Assembly (NCBI RefSeq): GCF_001294465.1
Contig: NZ_LGAA01000010.1
Coordinates: forward strand, 124,001 to 188,000
Source of the DNA: Moellerella wisconsensis ATCC 35017
GTDB taxonomy: Bacteria; Pseudomonadota; Gammaproteobacteria; Enterobacterales; Enterobacteriaceae
Direction of reading: 5' to 3'
DNA: 64,000 nucleotides
The position numbers and the translations under genes are program-made. This document shows, piece after piece, positions 10,119 to 20,227 of this stretch. The notes under the pieces are model-generated. The model was not told where the DNA came from and ran no database searches. It saw only the letters and a list, made by a program, of their open reading frames with translations. How positions within the stretch are numbered: position 1 is the first letter of the stretch; each line of letters starts with the position of its first letter.

Positions 10119-10610
10119 ATGCCATCATTTGATATTGTTTCTGAAGTTGAATTGCATGAAGTTCGTAATGCGGTCGAAAACGCTCAAAGAGAACTGACCA
10201 GTCGCTGGGATTTCCGTAACGTGACCGCCAGTATTGAGCTGAATGAAAAAAATGAATCGATTAAGTTGACCAGTGAATCTGATTTTCAGGTTAACCAACT
10301 GGTTGATATTCTACGCGAAAAAATGTCTAAACGCGGTATTGATGGTGCCGTATTAACGGTACCCAGTGAGATGCTACACAGCGGTAAAATGTACAGCGTA
10401 GAAGCGACATTGCAGCAGGGGATCGATACTGCACAAGCTAAGAAAATCGTTAAGTTGATTAAAGATAGCAAGTTAAAAGTACAGGCTCAAATTCAAGGTG
10501 AGCAAGTACGAGTGACTGGAAAATCGCGCGATGATTTACAGGCAGTGATGAATTTGGTTCGTCAGAGCGATTTGGGGCAGCCGTTTCAGTTTAATAACTT
10601 CCGCGATTAA
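10119..10610 (+). CDS. yajQ: YajQ-family nucleotide-binding protein
   Basis: This 163-residue protein (E. coli YajQ 163) has two ferredoxin-like folds and binds nucleic acid or nucleotides; some homologues are cyclic-di-GMP effectors. The N-terminus [19 protein letters not shown], the SRWDFRNV motif and the C-terminal [15 protein letters not shown]...[12 protein letters not shown] are diagnostic. A strong AGGAGGT-like ribosome-binding site (CAGGAGGTCATAG) precedes the ATG. It stands alone between divergent panE and convergent yajR. The physiological role in this organism cannot be read from the sequence. Confidence 0.95.
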   Translation: MPSFDIVSEVELHEVRNAVENAQRELTSRWDFRNVTASIELNEKNESIKLTSESDFQVNQLVDILREKMSKRGIDGAVLTVPSEMLHSGKMYSVEATLQQGIDTAQAKKIVKLIKDSKLKVQAQIQGEQVRVTGKSRDDLQAVMNLVRQSDLGQPFQFNNFRD

Positions 10611-10667
10611 GATTACTTGCCGGTCTTTATTTCGTTTTTCTATTAAATGCTTTTTATTGAGTAAGTT

Positions 10668-10700
10668 AATGACAGCCCAATCGAGCTTCGGGCTGTCATT
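10668..10700. terminator. hairpin between yajQ and yajR
   Basis: The perfect 11-bp arms AATGACAGCCC and GGGCTGTCATT enclose an 11-nt loop with its own short CGA/TCG pairing. The genes converge here, so a shared bidirectional terminator is likely, although neither side has a long T-run. Confidence 0.6.
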
Positions 10701-10757
10701 ACGTTGATTGAATTTAACTATTGCGCTCATTATTCAAAGAGCTATTTATTCAACCAA

Positions 10758-12122
10758 CTATTCGGCGTTAACAATAGATTCTAACTGCTCGCGAGACGTG
10801 AGTTTTTTATCGACTTTGACATACACGCTCATTTCATCGACGACAATAACGACTTCGCTGACGCCCGGTTGCTGTGAAAGTTTAGCCTGTAGCGCTGGAA
10901 TAGCTTTAAATCGATGGGGCATTACCAGACGAATACTGCTGGTATAAGGGGGCTGCTTCATTGTTAAGCTGACAATGAACCACAGCGAAGCAACAATTAA
11001 TCCACCGATAAATACGCCAGATGCGCCTTGATGTTGATATAGCCAGCCACCAAAAATCCCCCCGATAGCTACGCCTAAAAACTGACAGGTGGAATATATT
11101 CCCATCGCAGTGCCTTTATAACCGGCGGGTGCTTCTTTGCTGATCAGTGAAGGTAAAATGGCTTCCATAACATTAAAGGCGATAAAGAATAGTTGAATCC
11201 CGAGGAAAATAATCCATAAATTATCGCCAGAAAGCCACAGAACAATCTCGGCAATAAACAATAGCGCGATACAGAACAAGAAAACTTGTTTCATTCGACG
11301 CTGTTTTTCAGCATAAATAATAAAAGGCAGAACGGCTACAAAGGCGACTAACATAGTGATTAGATAGGCTTTCCAATGCTGCTCTGCGGCAAATCCGGCA
11401 TGGGTCATTATTAATGGCAGGGCGACAAAGCTAGACATCAGTAATGTATGCAGACAAAGAATACCAAAATTAAGTTTAAGCAATTGCGGGTGAGTTAAAA
11501 CAGCACGTAAATGGCCTTTAACAAATCCTGATTCGCGGTTTAAGCTATGATGCTGGCTATTTGGTACCGCAAATAGAGTGATGAGGATCCCGCCAATCGC
11601 TAGCAGGGTGATCCCCCAAAATAATCCTTGGATACCTATAGCATGGGTTAGAATTGGGCCTAAAACTAAGGCGATAGCGAAGGTTAGACCAAAGCTAATT
11701 CCGATAAATGCCATCGCTTTAGTTCGATTCTGTTCGCGAGTCAAATCTGAGAGTAAGGCCATTACGGCGGCTGAAATAGCCCCGGCACCTTGTAATGCTC
11801 GGCCGATAATAATTCCCCAAATAGAGTCACTTAACGCAGCTAATATACTGCCGGCAATAAAAATGAGCAGTCCAAAAACAATTATCGGCTTACGACCGAA
11901 TCGATCGGATAAAAAGCCAAAAGGAATTTGAAAAATAGCCTGACTTAACCCATAGATACCAATAGCCAGTCCGAGCAGAAATTCAGTTGCTCCTTTGAGT
12001 TCTAAGCCATAGCTGGTGAGGATGGGCAAAACCATAAACATTCCCAGCATTCGCAAGGAAAAAACCGATCCTAAACCCCACGTGGCTCTGAGTTCCCGCG
12101 GTGTCATTTTATTATCGTTCAT
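10758..12122 (-). CDS. yajR: major facilitator superfamily transporter YajR
   Basis: This 454-residue inner-membrane transporter (E. coli YajR 454) has 12 predicted transmembrane helices and a cytoplasmic C-terminal ferredoxin-like (YAM) domain, here roughly residues 390-454 ending in EQLESIVNAE. The conserved MFS motif A occurs as GFLSDRFGRKP near residue 80, and the N-terminus MTPRELRATWGLGSVFSLRMLGMFMVLP matches YajR. The substrate is unknown. It lies between yajQ and cyoE, as in E. coli. About 210 bp separate it from the cyo operon, and a terminator is located in that gap, so it probably has its own promoter. Confidence 0.94.
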   Translation of the reverse strand: MNDNKMTPRELRATWGLGSVFSLRMLGMFMVLPILTSYGLELKGATEFLLGLAIGIYGLSQAIFQIPFGFLSDRFGRKPIIVFGLLIFIAGSILAALSDSIWGIIIGRALQGAGAISAAVMALLSDLTREQNRTKAMAFIGISFGLTFAIALVLGPILTHAIGIQGLFWGITLLAIGGILITLFAVPNSQHHSLNRESGFVKGHLRAVLTHPQLLKLNFGILCLHTLLMSSFVALPLIMTHAGFAAEQHWKAYLITMLVAFVAVLPFIIYAEKQRRMKQVFLFCIALLFIAEIVLWLSGDNLWIIFLGIQLFFIAFNVMEAILPSLISKEAPAGYKGTAMGIYSTCQFLGVAIGGIFGGWLYQHQGASGVFIGGLIVASLWFIVSLTMKQPPYTSSIRLVMPHRFKAIPALQAKLSQQPGVSEVVIVVDEMSVYVKVDKKLTSREQLESIVNAE

Positions 12123-12267
12123 GGTGTTACCTCAAAAAATATAAACACGTAATTCTAGGGACATTCCTAGAAATAAACATGCGATTTGGCTGGTGGTTAA
12201 GGTTGATGCTGTCAATGTGCGGGTTATTCAATGAATGTTATTTGATAACCGCTATTTGATAAAGACA

Positions 12268-12294
12268 ATAATGGCAGGATTTACCTGCCATTAT
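12268..12294 (-). terminator. intrinsic terminator of the cyo operon
   Basis: The 11-bp arms ATAATGGCAGG and CCTGCCATTAT are separated by 5 nt, and the minus-strand side continues into TGTCTTTATC. It sits about 40 bp past the cyoE stop. Confidence 0.7.
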
Positions 12295-12331
12295 CAACTA
12301 TCTTTTATTTTGCTAGCGATTATTCAGCAGA

Positions 12332-13219
12332 TTACCGGACATAAGTCAGTACCGTATCAGCGGAAACTGTTGGGTCAACAGACATCATTACGCTCAGAGA
12401 GGTTATCGTAATAATGGAAAAGATAAACAGTTTGCGTGCCCAGACACGATCATCATTAGTGGTTTTAAATCCTGAAATAGCCATACCTAGCCACCATAGG
12501 CTAACCGCAGCTGCAACAACTAAATATTTGTAACCCGCGTAACCGCTGAGCGCCAACATTACTGTTGCAATCATAAAGGCCAGAATATAGAGGATAATAT
12601 GCGTTTTAGCGACTGAAATTCCTTTGATGACCGGCAAAACGGGAATATTAGCTGCTTGATAGTCTTTAAAACGGAAAATTGCAATGGCGTATGAATGCGG
12701 CATTTGCCATAAGCTGAAAATTAATAACAAGATCAATGCGCCAGCATCAAATTCATTAGTGACAGCGCAATAACCAATAACCGGAGGCGCAGCACCTGAC
12801 AAACTACCGATTAAAGTACCATAGACGGATTTACGCTTCATATATAAGCTGTAAACCCCGACATAGACAATAAAACCGGCAACCGCGATAAGCATTGCCA
12901 AGGCATTGGCTGCTACAAGTAGCAGCACCATGCCAGCAATACCGAGAGCAGCGGCATAAATCAGGCTAACTTTCGGGTCAATCAGCCCTTTAACTAAAGG
13001 GCGATTTTTGGTTCTTTCCATGATCCTGTCGATATCACGGTCGATATAGTTGTTAAATACACAACCAGATGCCACAACCAGTGATACACCCAGCAAAGTC
13101 GCAATGAACAGGGGATAGTCAATCACGCCTTTCGACGCGAGCAGAAAACCGCCGATCACAGAAATTAAATTTCCGAAAATAATTCCTGGTTTGGTCACTT
13201 GCAGGTATTGCTTAAACAT
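12332..13219 (-). CDS. cyoE: protoheme IX farnesyltransferase (heme O synthase)
   Basis: This 295-residue membrane protein (E. coli CyoE 296) adds a farnesyl group to heme B to make heme O, required by the bo3 oxidase encoded upstream. It is a UbiA-family prenyltransferase with about nine transmembrane helices. The first Asp-rich motif [21 protein letters not shown] is near residue 60 and the second, less acidic loop ([15 protein letters not shown]) lies near residue 185. It is the last gene of cyoABCDE, 12 bp after cyoD. The farnesyl donor is the product of IspA, encoded in the same window. Confidence 0.96.
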   Translation of the reverse strand: MFKQYLQVTKPGIIFGNLISVIGGFLLASKGVIDYPLFIATLLGVSLVVASGCVFNNYIDRDIDRIMERTKNRPLVKGLIDPKVSLIYAAALGIAGMVLLLVAANALAMLIAVAGFIVYVGVYSLYMKRKSVYGTLIGSLSGAAPPVIGYCAVTNEFDAGALILLLIFSLWQMPHSYAIAIFRFKDYQAANIPVLPVIKGISVAKTHIILYILAFMIATVMLALSGYAGYKYLVVAAAVSLWWLGMAISGFKTTNDDRVWARKLFIFSIITITSLSVMMSVDPTVSADTVLTYVR

Positions 13220-13231
13220 ATTGGCGACTCT

Positions 13232-13564
13232 TTAGTCGAGCATCATATTGATGTTCAGGTTGTACATAATCCACAGAGAGCCAATAACAACGATACCGAT
13301 GATTAGCAAAGTGAACAGGAATGCAATCAGGTTCCAGCGTTCATCTGATGATGTATTCATATGGAGGAAACACACCAGATGTACTAGGATCTGAACCACT
13401 GCCATACCAACCACAACCGCTAAAATCGTGGATTGAGACGCAGTGCCTTCCATTACCATCCAGAATGGGATGACTGTCAAGATAACTGACAGTATAAAGC
13501 CAATCATGTATGTTTTGGCACTACCGTGGCTCGCTCCTGTATGAGCATCTTTAACATGACTCAT
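13232..13564 (-). CDS. cyoD: cytochrome bo3 ubiquinol oxidase subunit IV
   Basis: This 110-residue protein (E. coli CyoD 109) is the small subunit IV of cytochrome bo3 oxidase, with three transmembrane helices that assist CuB and heme assembly. The N-terminal [23 protein letters not shown] and the loop [15 protein letters not shown] are typical. A longer frame reaches 13609; ATG 13564 is preferred because it matches the E. coli start (MSH...) and overlaps the cyoC stop by one base, a classic coupled junction. Confidence 0.95.
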   Translation of the reverse strand: MSHVKDAHTGASHGSAKTYMIGFILSVILTVIPFWMVMEGTASQSTILAVVVGMAVVQILVHLVCFLHMNTSSDERWNLIAFLFTLLIIGIVVIGSLWIMYNLNINMMLD

Positions 13565-14178
13565 TATATTGCCCCCAGCAGATAAACAACGGTAAATACA
13601 CAGATCCAAACCACATCTAAGAAGTGCCAGAACAGGCTCAAGCAGTTAAGACGTGTTTGATTTACTTGGGTTAAACCACGGCATGAAACTTGGATCATCA
13701 TGATGATAATCCACACCAGACCTGCGGTAACGTGCAGGCCGTGAGTAGCAACCAAAGCAAAGAACGCAGATAAAAAGCCGCTACGATCTGGACCATAACC
13801 TTCTGAAATCAATTCATGGAATTCGTAAACTTCCATGATAACGAAGCCAAGACCTAGCAGGAAAGTCACGAATAACCAGAGGTTAACGGTAGCAACTTTT
13901 CCTTTATGCATCGCCAGCATTGCAAAACCATAAGTAATGCTACTGAACAACAATAAGAAAGTTTCGCCTAGGACAAACTTCAGGCTGAAGATGTCTTTAC
14001 CGCTCGGACCGCCTGCCGTACCGCCGGATAACACAACATAGGTTGCGAACAGGCTGGCAAACAGAATTAAGTCGCTCATCAGGTAGATCCAGAAACCGAA
14101 GACTTTGGTAGCTCCTGCATCGTGGTGCCCATGCTCTGCATGGGCCTCATTCTGATTAGTCATTGTATTAGTTGACAT
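13564..14178 (-). CDS. cyoC: cytochrome bo3 ubiquinol oxidase subunit III
   Basis: This 204-residue protein (E. coli CyoC 204) is subunit III of the heme-copper oxidase, with five transmembrane helices. The histidine-rich N-terminus [19 protein letters not shown] is followed by [16 protein letters not shown] and, further on, [19 protein letters not shown]. It does not bind redox cofactors. It overlaps cyoB by 11 bp at its start and cyoD by 1 bp at its end. Confidence 0.96.
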   Translation of the reverse strand: MSTNTMTNQNEAHAEHGHHDAGATKVFGFWIYLMSDLILFASLFATYVVLSGGTAGGPSGKDIFSLKFVLGETFLLLFSSITYGFAMLAMHKGKVATVNLWLFVTFLLGLGFVIMEVYEFHELISEGYGPDRSGFLSAFFALVATHGLHVTAGLVWIIIMMIQVSCRGLTQVNQTRLNCLSLFWHFLDVVWICVFTVVYLLGAI

Positions 14179-16159
14179 TTTTTACACCTGCCTTGTCTAA
14201 ATCTTCAAAATGCTTAGTCTCGATTTTTTCGATTTCAGCCACAGGTACATAGAAATCAACGTCTGTGTCAAAGCTTTTCACAATCCAGGTGACAATCATA
14301 CCTGCGAAACCAATAATCGCTAGCCACCAGATATGCCATATCATGGCAAAACCGAACACCAGACTGAATCCGGCAATAATCACGCCAGCACCTGTATTTT
14401 TCGGCATATGGATCTCTTCATATCCCGCAGGGCGCTGATGTGCAGTACCTTTTTCTTTCATATCCCACCACGCATCACGGGTTTGAACATTGGGTTCAAT
14501 CGCGAAATTATAGAATGGAGGTGGTGAAGATGTTGACCATTCCAGCGTACGTCCTCCCCACGGGTCACCGGTTAAATCACGGTTTTCGTGGCGATCACGG
14601 ATACTGACAACGATTTGGATAACTTGGCACAGAATACCGATAGCTATTAGGAGTGCACCAAAAGATGCGACTAGCAGCATGGTATGGTACTGAGGGTCGA
14701 TGTTCTGGCTAATACGGCGTGTCATTCCCATAAAGCCAAGAACGTACAGTGGCATAAAGGCAAAGAAGAAGCCGATGATCCAGAACCAGAATGCACGAAC
14801 GCCCCATTTCTCATTTAGCGTAAAGCCAAATGCTTTCGGGAACCAATAAGTCATACCCGCGAAACAACCGAAGACTACACCGCCGATAATTACGTTATGG
14901 AAGTGAGCAATCAGGAATAAGCTGTTATGCAGGACAAAGTTAGCCCCTGGAACCGCTAACAGAACGCCGGTCATCCCACCGATAGAGAAGGTGATGATAA
15001 AGCCAATTGTCCACAGCATTGGGGATTTAAATTCGATACGGCCTTGATACATGGTAAATAGCCAGTTGAAGATTTTAACCCCGGTTGGGATTGAAATAAT
15101 CATGGTGGCAATACCGAAGAACGCGTTGACGTTAGCGCCTGATCCCATGGTGAAGAAGTGGTGTAACCAAACGATGAACGACAGTACAGTAATGGCGATA
15201 GTTGCCCATACCAGCGAGGTATAGCCAAACAGGCGTTTTTTGGAGAAGGTTGCAGTAACCTCAGAGAACACACCAAATACTGGCAAGACTAGAATATAAA
15301 CTTCAGGATGACCCCAAGCCCAAATCAGGTTGATGTACATCATCATGTTGCCGCCCATATCATTGGTAAAGAAATGGGTACCGAGATAACGGTCAAGGGT
15401 CAACAGAGTAATAGTCACTGTTAGGATAGGGAATGCGGCGATAATTAGGATGTTGGTACAGAATGCCGCCCAAGTAAAGACTGGCATTTTCATCATCGAC
15501 ATACCAGGCGCACGCATACGGATAATGGTAGCGAAGAAGTTAACCCCAGTCAGTAAAGTACCGATACCTGAGATTTGCAGACTCCATATCCAATAATCGA
15601 CCCCGACACCCGGATTATATTCTTTGCCGGATAATGGTGGATACGCTAACCAACCGGTTTGTGCGAATTCGCCAACACCTAAAGAGATATTAATCAGAAC
15701 GACACCGACAACGAAGAACCAGAAGCTCAACGAGTTCAGGAATGGGAACGCAACATCACGCGCACCAATCTGAAGGGGAACGACTAAGTTCATCAAACCG
15801 ACCACAAACGGTGTCGCCATGAAGAAAATCATGATAACGCCGTGCGCGGTAAAGATTTGATCGTAATGGTGAGGTGGCAAGAATCCTGCTTCACCGGCAG
15901 AGGCCAGTGCTTGCTGACTACGCATCATGATTGCATCCGCAAATCCACGGAACAACATGACCATCGCCACGATGATATACATAATACCAATTTTTTTATG
16001 GTCAACGGTGGTTAACCATTCGCCCCATAACCATTTCCATTTACGGAAATAAGTAATCGCGCCGACTACACTTAAACCACCAATAATAATAGCTAATAGG
16101 GTGATTACGATAATTGGCTCGTGGAGCGGGACTGCATCAAGTGTTAATTTTCCCAACAT
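14168..16159 (-). CDS. cyoB: cytochrome bo3 ubiquinol oxidase subunit I
   Basis: This 663-residue catalytic subunit (E. coli CyoB 663) oxidises ubiquinol, reduces O2 and pumps protons, holding heme b, heme o3 and CuB. Ligand motifs are intact: the heme b histidine in [11 protein letters not shown], the CuB His and cross-linked Tyr in [12 protein letters not shown], the CuB pair [10 protein letters not shown] and the heme pair [12 protein letters not shown]. About 15 transmembrane helices are expected. The start at 16159 ([15 protein letters not shown]) aligns with E. coli; an in-frame ATG at 16183 would overlap cyoA. It lies 4 bp downstream of the cyoA stop. Confidence 0.97.
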   Translation of the reverse strand: MLGKLTLDAVPLHEPIIVITLLAIIIGGLSVVGAITYFRKWKWLWGEWLTTVDHKKIGIMYIIVAMVMLFRGFADAIMMRSQQALASAGEAGFLPPHHYDQIFTAHGVIMIFFMATPFVVGLMNLVVPLQIGARDVAFPFLNSLSFWFFVVGVVLINISLGVGEFAQTGWLAYPPLSGKEYNPGVGVDYWIWSLQISGIGTLLTGVNFFATIIRMRAPGMSMMKMPVFTWAAFCTNILIIAAFPILTVTITLLTLDRYLGTHFFTNDMGGNMMMYINLIWAWGHPEVYILVLPVFGVFSEVTATFSKKRLFGYTSLVWATIAITVLSFIVWLHHFFTMGSGANVNAFFGIATMIISIPTGVKIFNWLFTMYQGRIEFKSPMLWTIGFIITFSIGGMTGVLLAVPGANFVLHNSLFLIAHFHNVIIGGVVFGCFAGMTYWFPKAFGFTLNEKWGVRAFWFWIIGFFFAFMPLYVLGFMGMTRRISQNIDPQYHTMLLVASFGALLIAIGILCQVIQIVVSIRDRHENRDLTGDPWGGRTLEWSTSSPPPFYNFAIEPNVQTRDAWWDMKEKGTAHQRPAGYEEIHMPKNTGAGVIIAGFSLVFGFAMIWHIWWLAIIGFAGMIVTWIVKSFDTDVDFYVPVAEIEKIETKHFEDLDKAGVKNVN

Positions 16160-16163
16160 GCCC

Positions 16164-17111
16164 TTATTCCTCAACGCCTGCATGAGCTGAATGGCTCATA
16201 TTCATAGAGTGATCCGCAGACTGTTCTTTGTGATCCATAGACGTCATACCCGCGTGATGCTCATGACCGAATTTCATCACGATATCTGCATACAGATTAG
16301 GTTTTACGCTTGAGAAGTAGGTAACTGGAACTTTTTGGCTAGGTTTAGCTAACTCATCAAATGCTTGCATAGTATCAAGCGTTTTTGGTGAAGCTTTTAC
16401 CTTCTGAACCCACTCATCAAAGCCTTCCTGCGTCGGTGTTGCAATCGCATTAAACTTCATGTCAGAGAATCCAGCACCACTGTAGCTTGAAGAGATACCT
16501 TTATAGGTACCCGGTTCGTTAGCAATCAGGTGCAATTTAGTTTGCATACCTGCCATGGCGTAAATTTGTCCACCCAGAGCAGGAATGAAGAAAGAGTTCA
16601 TTACAGAATCTGAAGTGATTTTGAAGTTAACAGGAACACCCGTCGGGAAAGCAATTTCATTGACGGTGGCAATGCCTTGTTCAGGATAGATAAATACCCA
16701 TTTCCAGTCGGTAGAAATAACTTCGATAGTTATTGGTTTTTGGTCGCTCACTAATGGCTGATAAGGATCCAGCTCATGGGTTGTTTTCCACGTGATTGTC
16801 CCAAGGATAATAATAATAATGATAGGAATGGTCCAAACTACTAATTCAATTTTATTTGAATGACCCCAGTTAGGACGGTAAGTAGCTGACTTGTTTGATT
16901 GACGATATTTCACAGCAAATGCAATTGCCATGATAATTACCGGGATCACAACTATCAGCATGAGGCCAATCGCAGTTAGGATTAGCTTTTTCTGCTCGAC
17001 ACCAACGGCGCCTTTAGGATCCATCAACACCATATCGCAACCGCCTAATAATAAGGAAGCCACTAACAGTGAGATTGCTCCAATACTTTTTTTGTAGTTC
17101 ATAAGTCTCAT
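16164..17111 (-). CDS. cyoA: cytochrome bo3 ubiquinol oxidase subunit II (lipoprotein)
   Basis: This 315-residue protein (E. coli CyoA 315) is the first gene of cyoABCDE. A lipoprotein signal with lipobox LLLGGC sits near residue 25, followed by two transmembrane helices and a periplasmic cupredoxin domain that lacks the CuA site of cytochrome c oxidases, as expected for a quinol oxidase. [27 protein letters not shown] is diagnostic. The C-terminus is rich in His and Met ([15 protein letters not shown]...). ATG 17111 (MRLMNYKKS) matches the E. coli start; another in-frame ATG lies 12 bp upstream. The first two subunits and accessory genes follow with overlaps or very short gaps. Confidence 0.96.
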   Translation of the reverse strand: MRLMNYKKSIGAISLLVASLLLGGCDMVLMDPKGAVGVEQKKLILTAIGLMLIVVIPVIIMAIAFAVKYRQSNKSATYRPNWGHSNKIELVVWTIPIIIIIILGTITWKTTHELDPYQPLVSDQKPITIEVISTDWKWVFIYPEQGIATVNEIAFPTGVPVNFKITSDSVMNSFFIPALGGQIYAMAGMQTKLHLIANEPGTYKGISSSYSGAGFSDMKFNAIATPTQEGFDEWVQKVKASPKTLDTMQAFDELAKPSQKVPVTYFSSVKPNLYADIVMKFGHEHHAGMTSMDHKEQSADHSMNMSHSAHAGVEE

Positions 17112-17539
17112 CCACGACCCCAAATGACAAAAATTCTATTGTCGTTTCATCAGTGTGGGCATTTTACGGTAAGGTTATAGTAGTGTAAACAATTGTAAGG
17201 TAAAGAAATCGAAATGTTGGCTCTTTATGTAGATGTGATCACATGTGAAAGCATCATTAGCTAAAAGTTAAATTTATAGCTTAGGATTTAACGATCCTTT
17301 GATAAAGCGCGCTTAATCTTAAAATATCTTTGTAATTTTTAAAAGAAAAAAGAAACAAAAAAAGATTAGTTTAAACATCGACGACTATATATCGGTTTTA
17401 TTAGGTAAAAAGATGAGGCTTATTTAATAATAAAGAACGACTGATGGGCAGTCGTTCTTATCGATAAGGGCGTATTAGGGATCCTCAAACCAAATAATAG
17501 CGAGATATCTTCGTTATTATTGGTGATTAATTCGACACC
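17112..17539. other. gap between the Tsx-like gene and cyoA
   Basis: This 428-bp gap holds the cyoA promoter region and the 3' end of the Tsx-like gene. A possible -10 TATAAC for cyoA is read on the minus strand at about 17171-17176. A perfect 12-bp palindrome ATGTGATCACAT lies at 17233-17244. Toward the Tsx-like gene are a terminator (17433-17459) and a second dyad at about 17493-17521. No coding potential was seen. Confidence 0.55.
17433..17459 (-). terminator. intrinsic terminator after the Tsx-like gene
   Basis: The 11-bp arms AAGAACGACTG and CAGTCGTTCTT are separated by ATGGG. On the minus strand a T-rich tail (TATTATTAAA) follows. It lies about 80 bp past the stop of the channel gene. 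A second dyad with arms AATAATAGCGA and TCGTTATTATT lies between this hairpin and the gene. Confidence 0.7.
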
Positions 17540-18310
17540 TTAGAAATTATATTTTAATGTATAAACAATCGCATCCTGATAGAAGTCTTCACCTAATTTA
17601 TTATCAGCGTAACGATATTGTACACCAGCCGCTAAATTAGGCGTTGCATTCCACCATAAAGCGACTGCACCATTAATACCGTGACTGCCACCATTTCCGT
17701 AGCGTTCATTGCGGTTGAATTCCATTTCATGCCAGTTGGTGATGGCGAAATCTTCTTTTAATACTTTGAAGTTATAGCCAGCTACCCAGCCGACAACATA
17801 GCCGTTATTGCCAGAATAATAGGTTTGATCAACATAATGTAGTGCAACAAAAGGTTTGAACCATAGATTACCAATACCGGTATTATAACCAACCCCATAC
17901 AGTGTATTGACTTCATGGAAGTTACCACCATAGCGTGCACCTGGCATTGACCAAGTACCATAAATATGTCCGTACAAGTTAAAACCCGTTTCGCCTAAAT
18001 AAATACGGCTGGTGGTTTTTACCGTATAGCGTTGATTACGGCTTGGCTCAGTTCTTCTTTTGTGGAATGGATTTTCTAGATCGAAGAAACCATACAGTTC
18101 ACCCCACTTAAAGTTTGCTCCGCCTTCTAATTCAATATAAGCAAAGTCTTGTTTACGTGAGCCATCTTTTGATTTGTTTTCTGTGTGGCGAGACCAATCT
18201 AAATAATTGACGTTGAGATCGGCAAAACCATTCTGATAGCCTAAAAAATCAGCGTGTGCAGCACTAGATAAAGAGGCTAGGGCGGTTAGACATAGCAATT
18301 GTTTTTTCAT
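17540..18310 (-). CDS. Tsx/OmpK-family outer-membrane channel protein
   Basis: This 256-residue protein has a clear signal peptide (MKKQLLCLTALASLSSAAHA) and ends in the aromatic beta-barrel signature YTLKYNF. Repeated alternating aromatic and polar strands, such as ELYGFFDLENPF and GFNLYGHIYGTWS, resemble the nucleoside-specific channel family (Tsx, 294 aa in E. coli; OmpK, about 260 aa in vibrios). It is shorter than Tsx, so a nucleoside substrate is an inference. It sits between cyoA and ampG, a place where E. coli has no such gene. A CRP-like operator and TATAAA box lie upstream, consistent with cAMP-CRP control as known for tsx. A terminator follows. Confidence 0.75.
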   Translation of the reverse strand: MKKQLLCLTALASLSSAAHADFLGYQNGFADLNVNYLDWSRHTENKSKDGSRKQDFAYIELEGGANFKWGELYGFFDLENPFHKRRTEPSRNQRYTVKTTSRIYLGETGFNLYGHIYGTWSMPGARYGGNFHEVNTLYGVGYNTGIGNLWFKPFVALHYVDQTYYSGNNGYVVGWVAGYNFKVLKEDFAITNWHEMEFNRNERYGNGGSHGINGAVALWWNATPNLAAGVQYRYADNKLGEDFYQDAIVYTLKYNF

Positions 18311-18400
18311 TTTTTATATTATTATCATCATTTAATTATTAAGTGATTACATTCATATTCAGCCAATGCTGACTTGCCTAAAACTGTGATATTTTAGACT

Positions 18401-18406
18401 TTTATA
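18401..18406 (-). promoter_or_regulatory. possible -10 box of the Tsx-like gene
   Basis: TATAAA on the minus strand lies about 90 bp before the channel gene start. The -35 region is poor, which would fit an activator-dependent promoter; a CRP-like site lies about 40 bp further upstream. Confidence 0.35.
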
Positions 18407-18433
18407 GTGTAAATAAAAAATAGATTTCATTGG

Positions 18434-18455
18434 CTAAGTGATCTGCGTCACTTAA
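18434..18455 (-). promoter_or_regulatory. candidate CRP (cAMP receptor protein) operator
   Basis: TAAGTGA-TCTGCG-TCACTTA is a perfect 7-bp dyad with the GTGA-N6-TCAC core of CRP sites. It differs from the TGTGA-N6-TCACA consensus at the outer base of each half. It lies about 125 bp before the Tsx-like gene. E. coli tsx is a known CRP target, which supports the reading. Confidence 0.55.
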
Positions 18456-18526
18456 TAGGGCGGAGAATGGTTAAATTTACTGAGCGACTTCAAGTTGTTT
18501 ATTTTTATTAATAATCGATTAATTAA

Positions 18527-18556
18527 TAAAATGCTGGGTTGTTATCCAGCATTTTA
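18527..18556 (-). terminator. intrinsic terminator after ampG
   Basis: The 11-bp arms TAAAATGCTGG and CCAGCATTTTA are separated by 8 nt; the minus-strand 3' arm ends in TTTTA and continues TTAATTAAT. It lies about 14 bp past the ampG stop. Confidence 0.7.
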
Positions 18557-18569
18557 GCTAAATATAGGA

Positions 18570-20078
18570 TTAGTGGCTCTGCTCAACGGCTTTTTTCACT
18601 GCAAAGAAATCGAGACATCCGCCAAGAATTAAGCTAATACAGCCAATCGATATTCCAGTATTAAATAAAATATCCTGATATGCGTTTAGGTTTAACCAAA
18701 GATCTAATTGTTGGATAAACATGTAGATTTTAATAGTAGAAAAACTGAAAATTAATATTGATAGCAACCATAACCCTAAAAGTATTACGCTTACTAATAA
18801 TATTTTAACGGCAATTTTATAAGCAGCTGGAAACAATACTCGGCGCTGGAACATCCCGGTAACTTGGGTATATAACAGCGAGTTACGGCAGGCTAATAAC
18901 AGTATTATGCCCGGGAAAGCTACACCGATAGAAATAAGATAAAACAGTGGCCAGCCGTAATTACTGACTAATACGCTAGCGACAGGGCCAATATAAACGC
19001 GACCAACGGCAGAGAGTGCCGATAATAAAGCAAATTGAGTGGCGGATAGCGATTTATTACACAGCGTCATTAATAATGCGACAAAGGCCGCGGTTCCCAT
19101 ACCGGAAAATATATTTTCTAGGAAAATAATTGAGCCCATCGAATAAATATTCGCCGGAGTTACTGCCAAGAACCAATAACCAATATTAGAGACACCTTGC
19201 AGAATACCAAAGACCAGTAACGCCTTAAATAGACTCATCTCTTTCATCAAATAGCCGCCCAGTAATGCGCCAACAATGGTTGCTGTCATCCCGACAGTTT
19301 TATTGACCGCCCCGACTTCACTGAGACTAAAACCTAAGCCATTTAATAAAAAGTTGGTATTTAATGCCATTACAAAGGCATCACCCATTTTATAAAAAAT
19401 CAGTAATAATAAAATCAACCATGCATTATTACGGCTAAAAAATTCGGCTAATGGTTCATAAATAGCGTCTTTTAATGAAGCGGGCGGGGCGCAATTATCT
19501 TCGGGTTCTTTAGCGAATAAAGTAGTGACAACCCCTATGAGCATTAATGCGGCCATTAATAAATACAGTTGCTTCCAGCTTAAAAAGGTATCAGCCATCC
19601 ATAAAGAGAGCCCACCAGACACTAACATACTGATTCGATAGCCCATGACTGACACAGCGGCACCAACACCGCGTTCTTCTGCACTCAATAAATCAGTTTT
19701 ATAGGCATCGAAGACGATATCTTGTGATGCTGAGCAGAAGGCGACGATAACGGCAAATGAGGCTAGCCACCATAGATGCTGTGACGGATTCATAAAGGCC
19801 ATCCCCGCAATACTGGCAACCAGTAAAATCTGTGTGGTGACTAACCAGCCACGACGACGGCCTAAAAACGGAGGCGTATACCTATCCATCATCGGCGACC
19901 ACAGAAATTTTAAAACATAAGCTTGCCCGACTAAGGAGAAAAAGCCGATGGTTTTAATATCAACATTTTCAACGGTTAACCACGCTTGGAGAGTACCGCC
20001 GGTTAGAGCAAGCGGGAGGCCTGACACAAAACCTAATAGGATCAGGGCGATTGAATTAGGCAATAAAGGGCGACTCAT
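18570..20078 (-). CDS. ampG: muropeptide permease AmpG
   Basis: This 502-residue MFS protein (E. coli AmpG 491) imports GlcNAc-anhydroMurNAc peptides from the periplasm for cell-wall recycling and beta-lactamase induction. The family core LGFVSGLPLALTGGTLQAWLTVENVDIKTIGFFSLVGQAY begins near residue 15; MMDRYTPPFLGRRRGW and FCSASQDIVFDAYKTD follow. About 14 transmembrane helices are predicted, and the C-terminal helical region after residue 410 is less conserved. It is directly downstream of yajG on the same strand, as in E. coli. Confidence 0.95.
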   Translation of the reverse strand: MSRPLLPNSIALILLGFVSGLPLALTGGTLQAWLTVENVDIKTIGFFSLVGQAYVLKFLWSPMMDRYTPPFLGRRRGWLVTTQILLVASIAGMAFMNPSQHLWWLASFAVIVAFCSASQDIVFDAYKTDLLSAEERGVGAAVSVMGYRISMLVSGGLSLWMADTFLSWKQLYLLMAALMLIGVVTTLFAKEPEDNCAPPASLKDAIYEPLAEFFSRNNAWLILLLLIFYKMGDAFVMALNTNFLLNGLGFSLSEVGAVNKTVGMTATIVGALLGGYLMKEMSLFKALLVFGILQGVSNIGYWFLAVTPANIYSMGSIIFLENIFSGMGTAAFVALLMTLCNKSLSATQFALLSALSAVGRVYIGPVASVLVSNYGWPLFYLISIGVAFPGIILLLACRNSLLYTQVTGMFQRRVLFPAAYKIAVKILLVSVILLGLWLLSILIFSFSTIKIYMFIQQLDLWLNLNAYQDILFNTGISIGCISLILGGCLDFFAVKKAVEQSH

Positions 20079-20227
20079 AGTAATCCTGTGGCTCTGCTAC
20101 GCGACGAAGCCTTTGTATATACCGCTTATATTTCAAGAAGAACAAGTAACAACGCTAACGATATTTTTACCGTGAGCTTGCTATATTCTGCTATCTGAGT
20201 ATGTATTGAGGTATAGATGATGAAAAA

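Noticed and set aside
17233..17244. ATGTGATCACAT as a CRP site for cyoA
   Set aside because: The two halves abut with no 6-bp spacer (TGTGA directly followed by TCACA), which does not fit CRP geometry; it is kept only as an unexplained palindrome.
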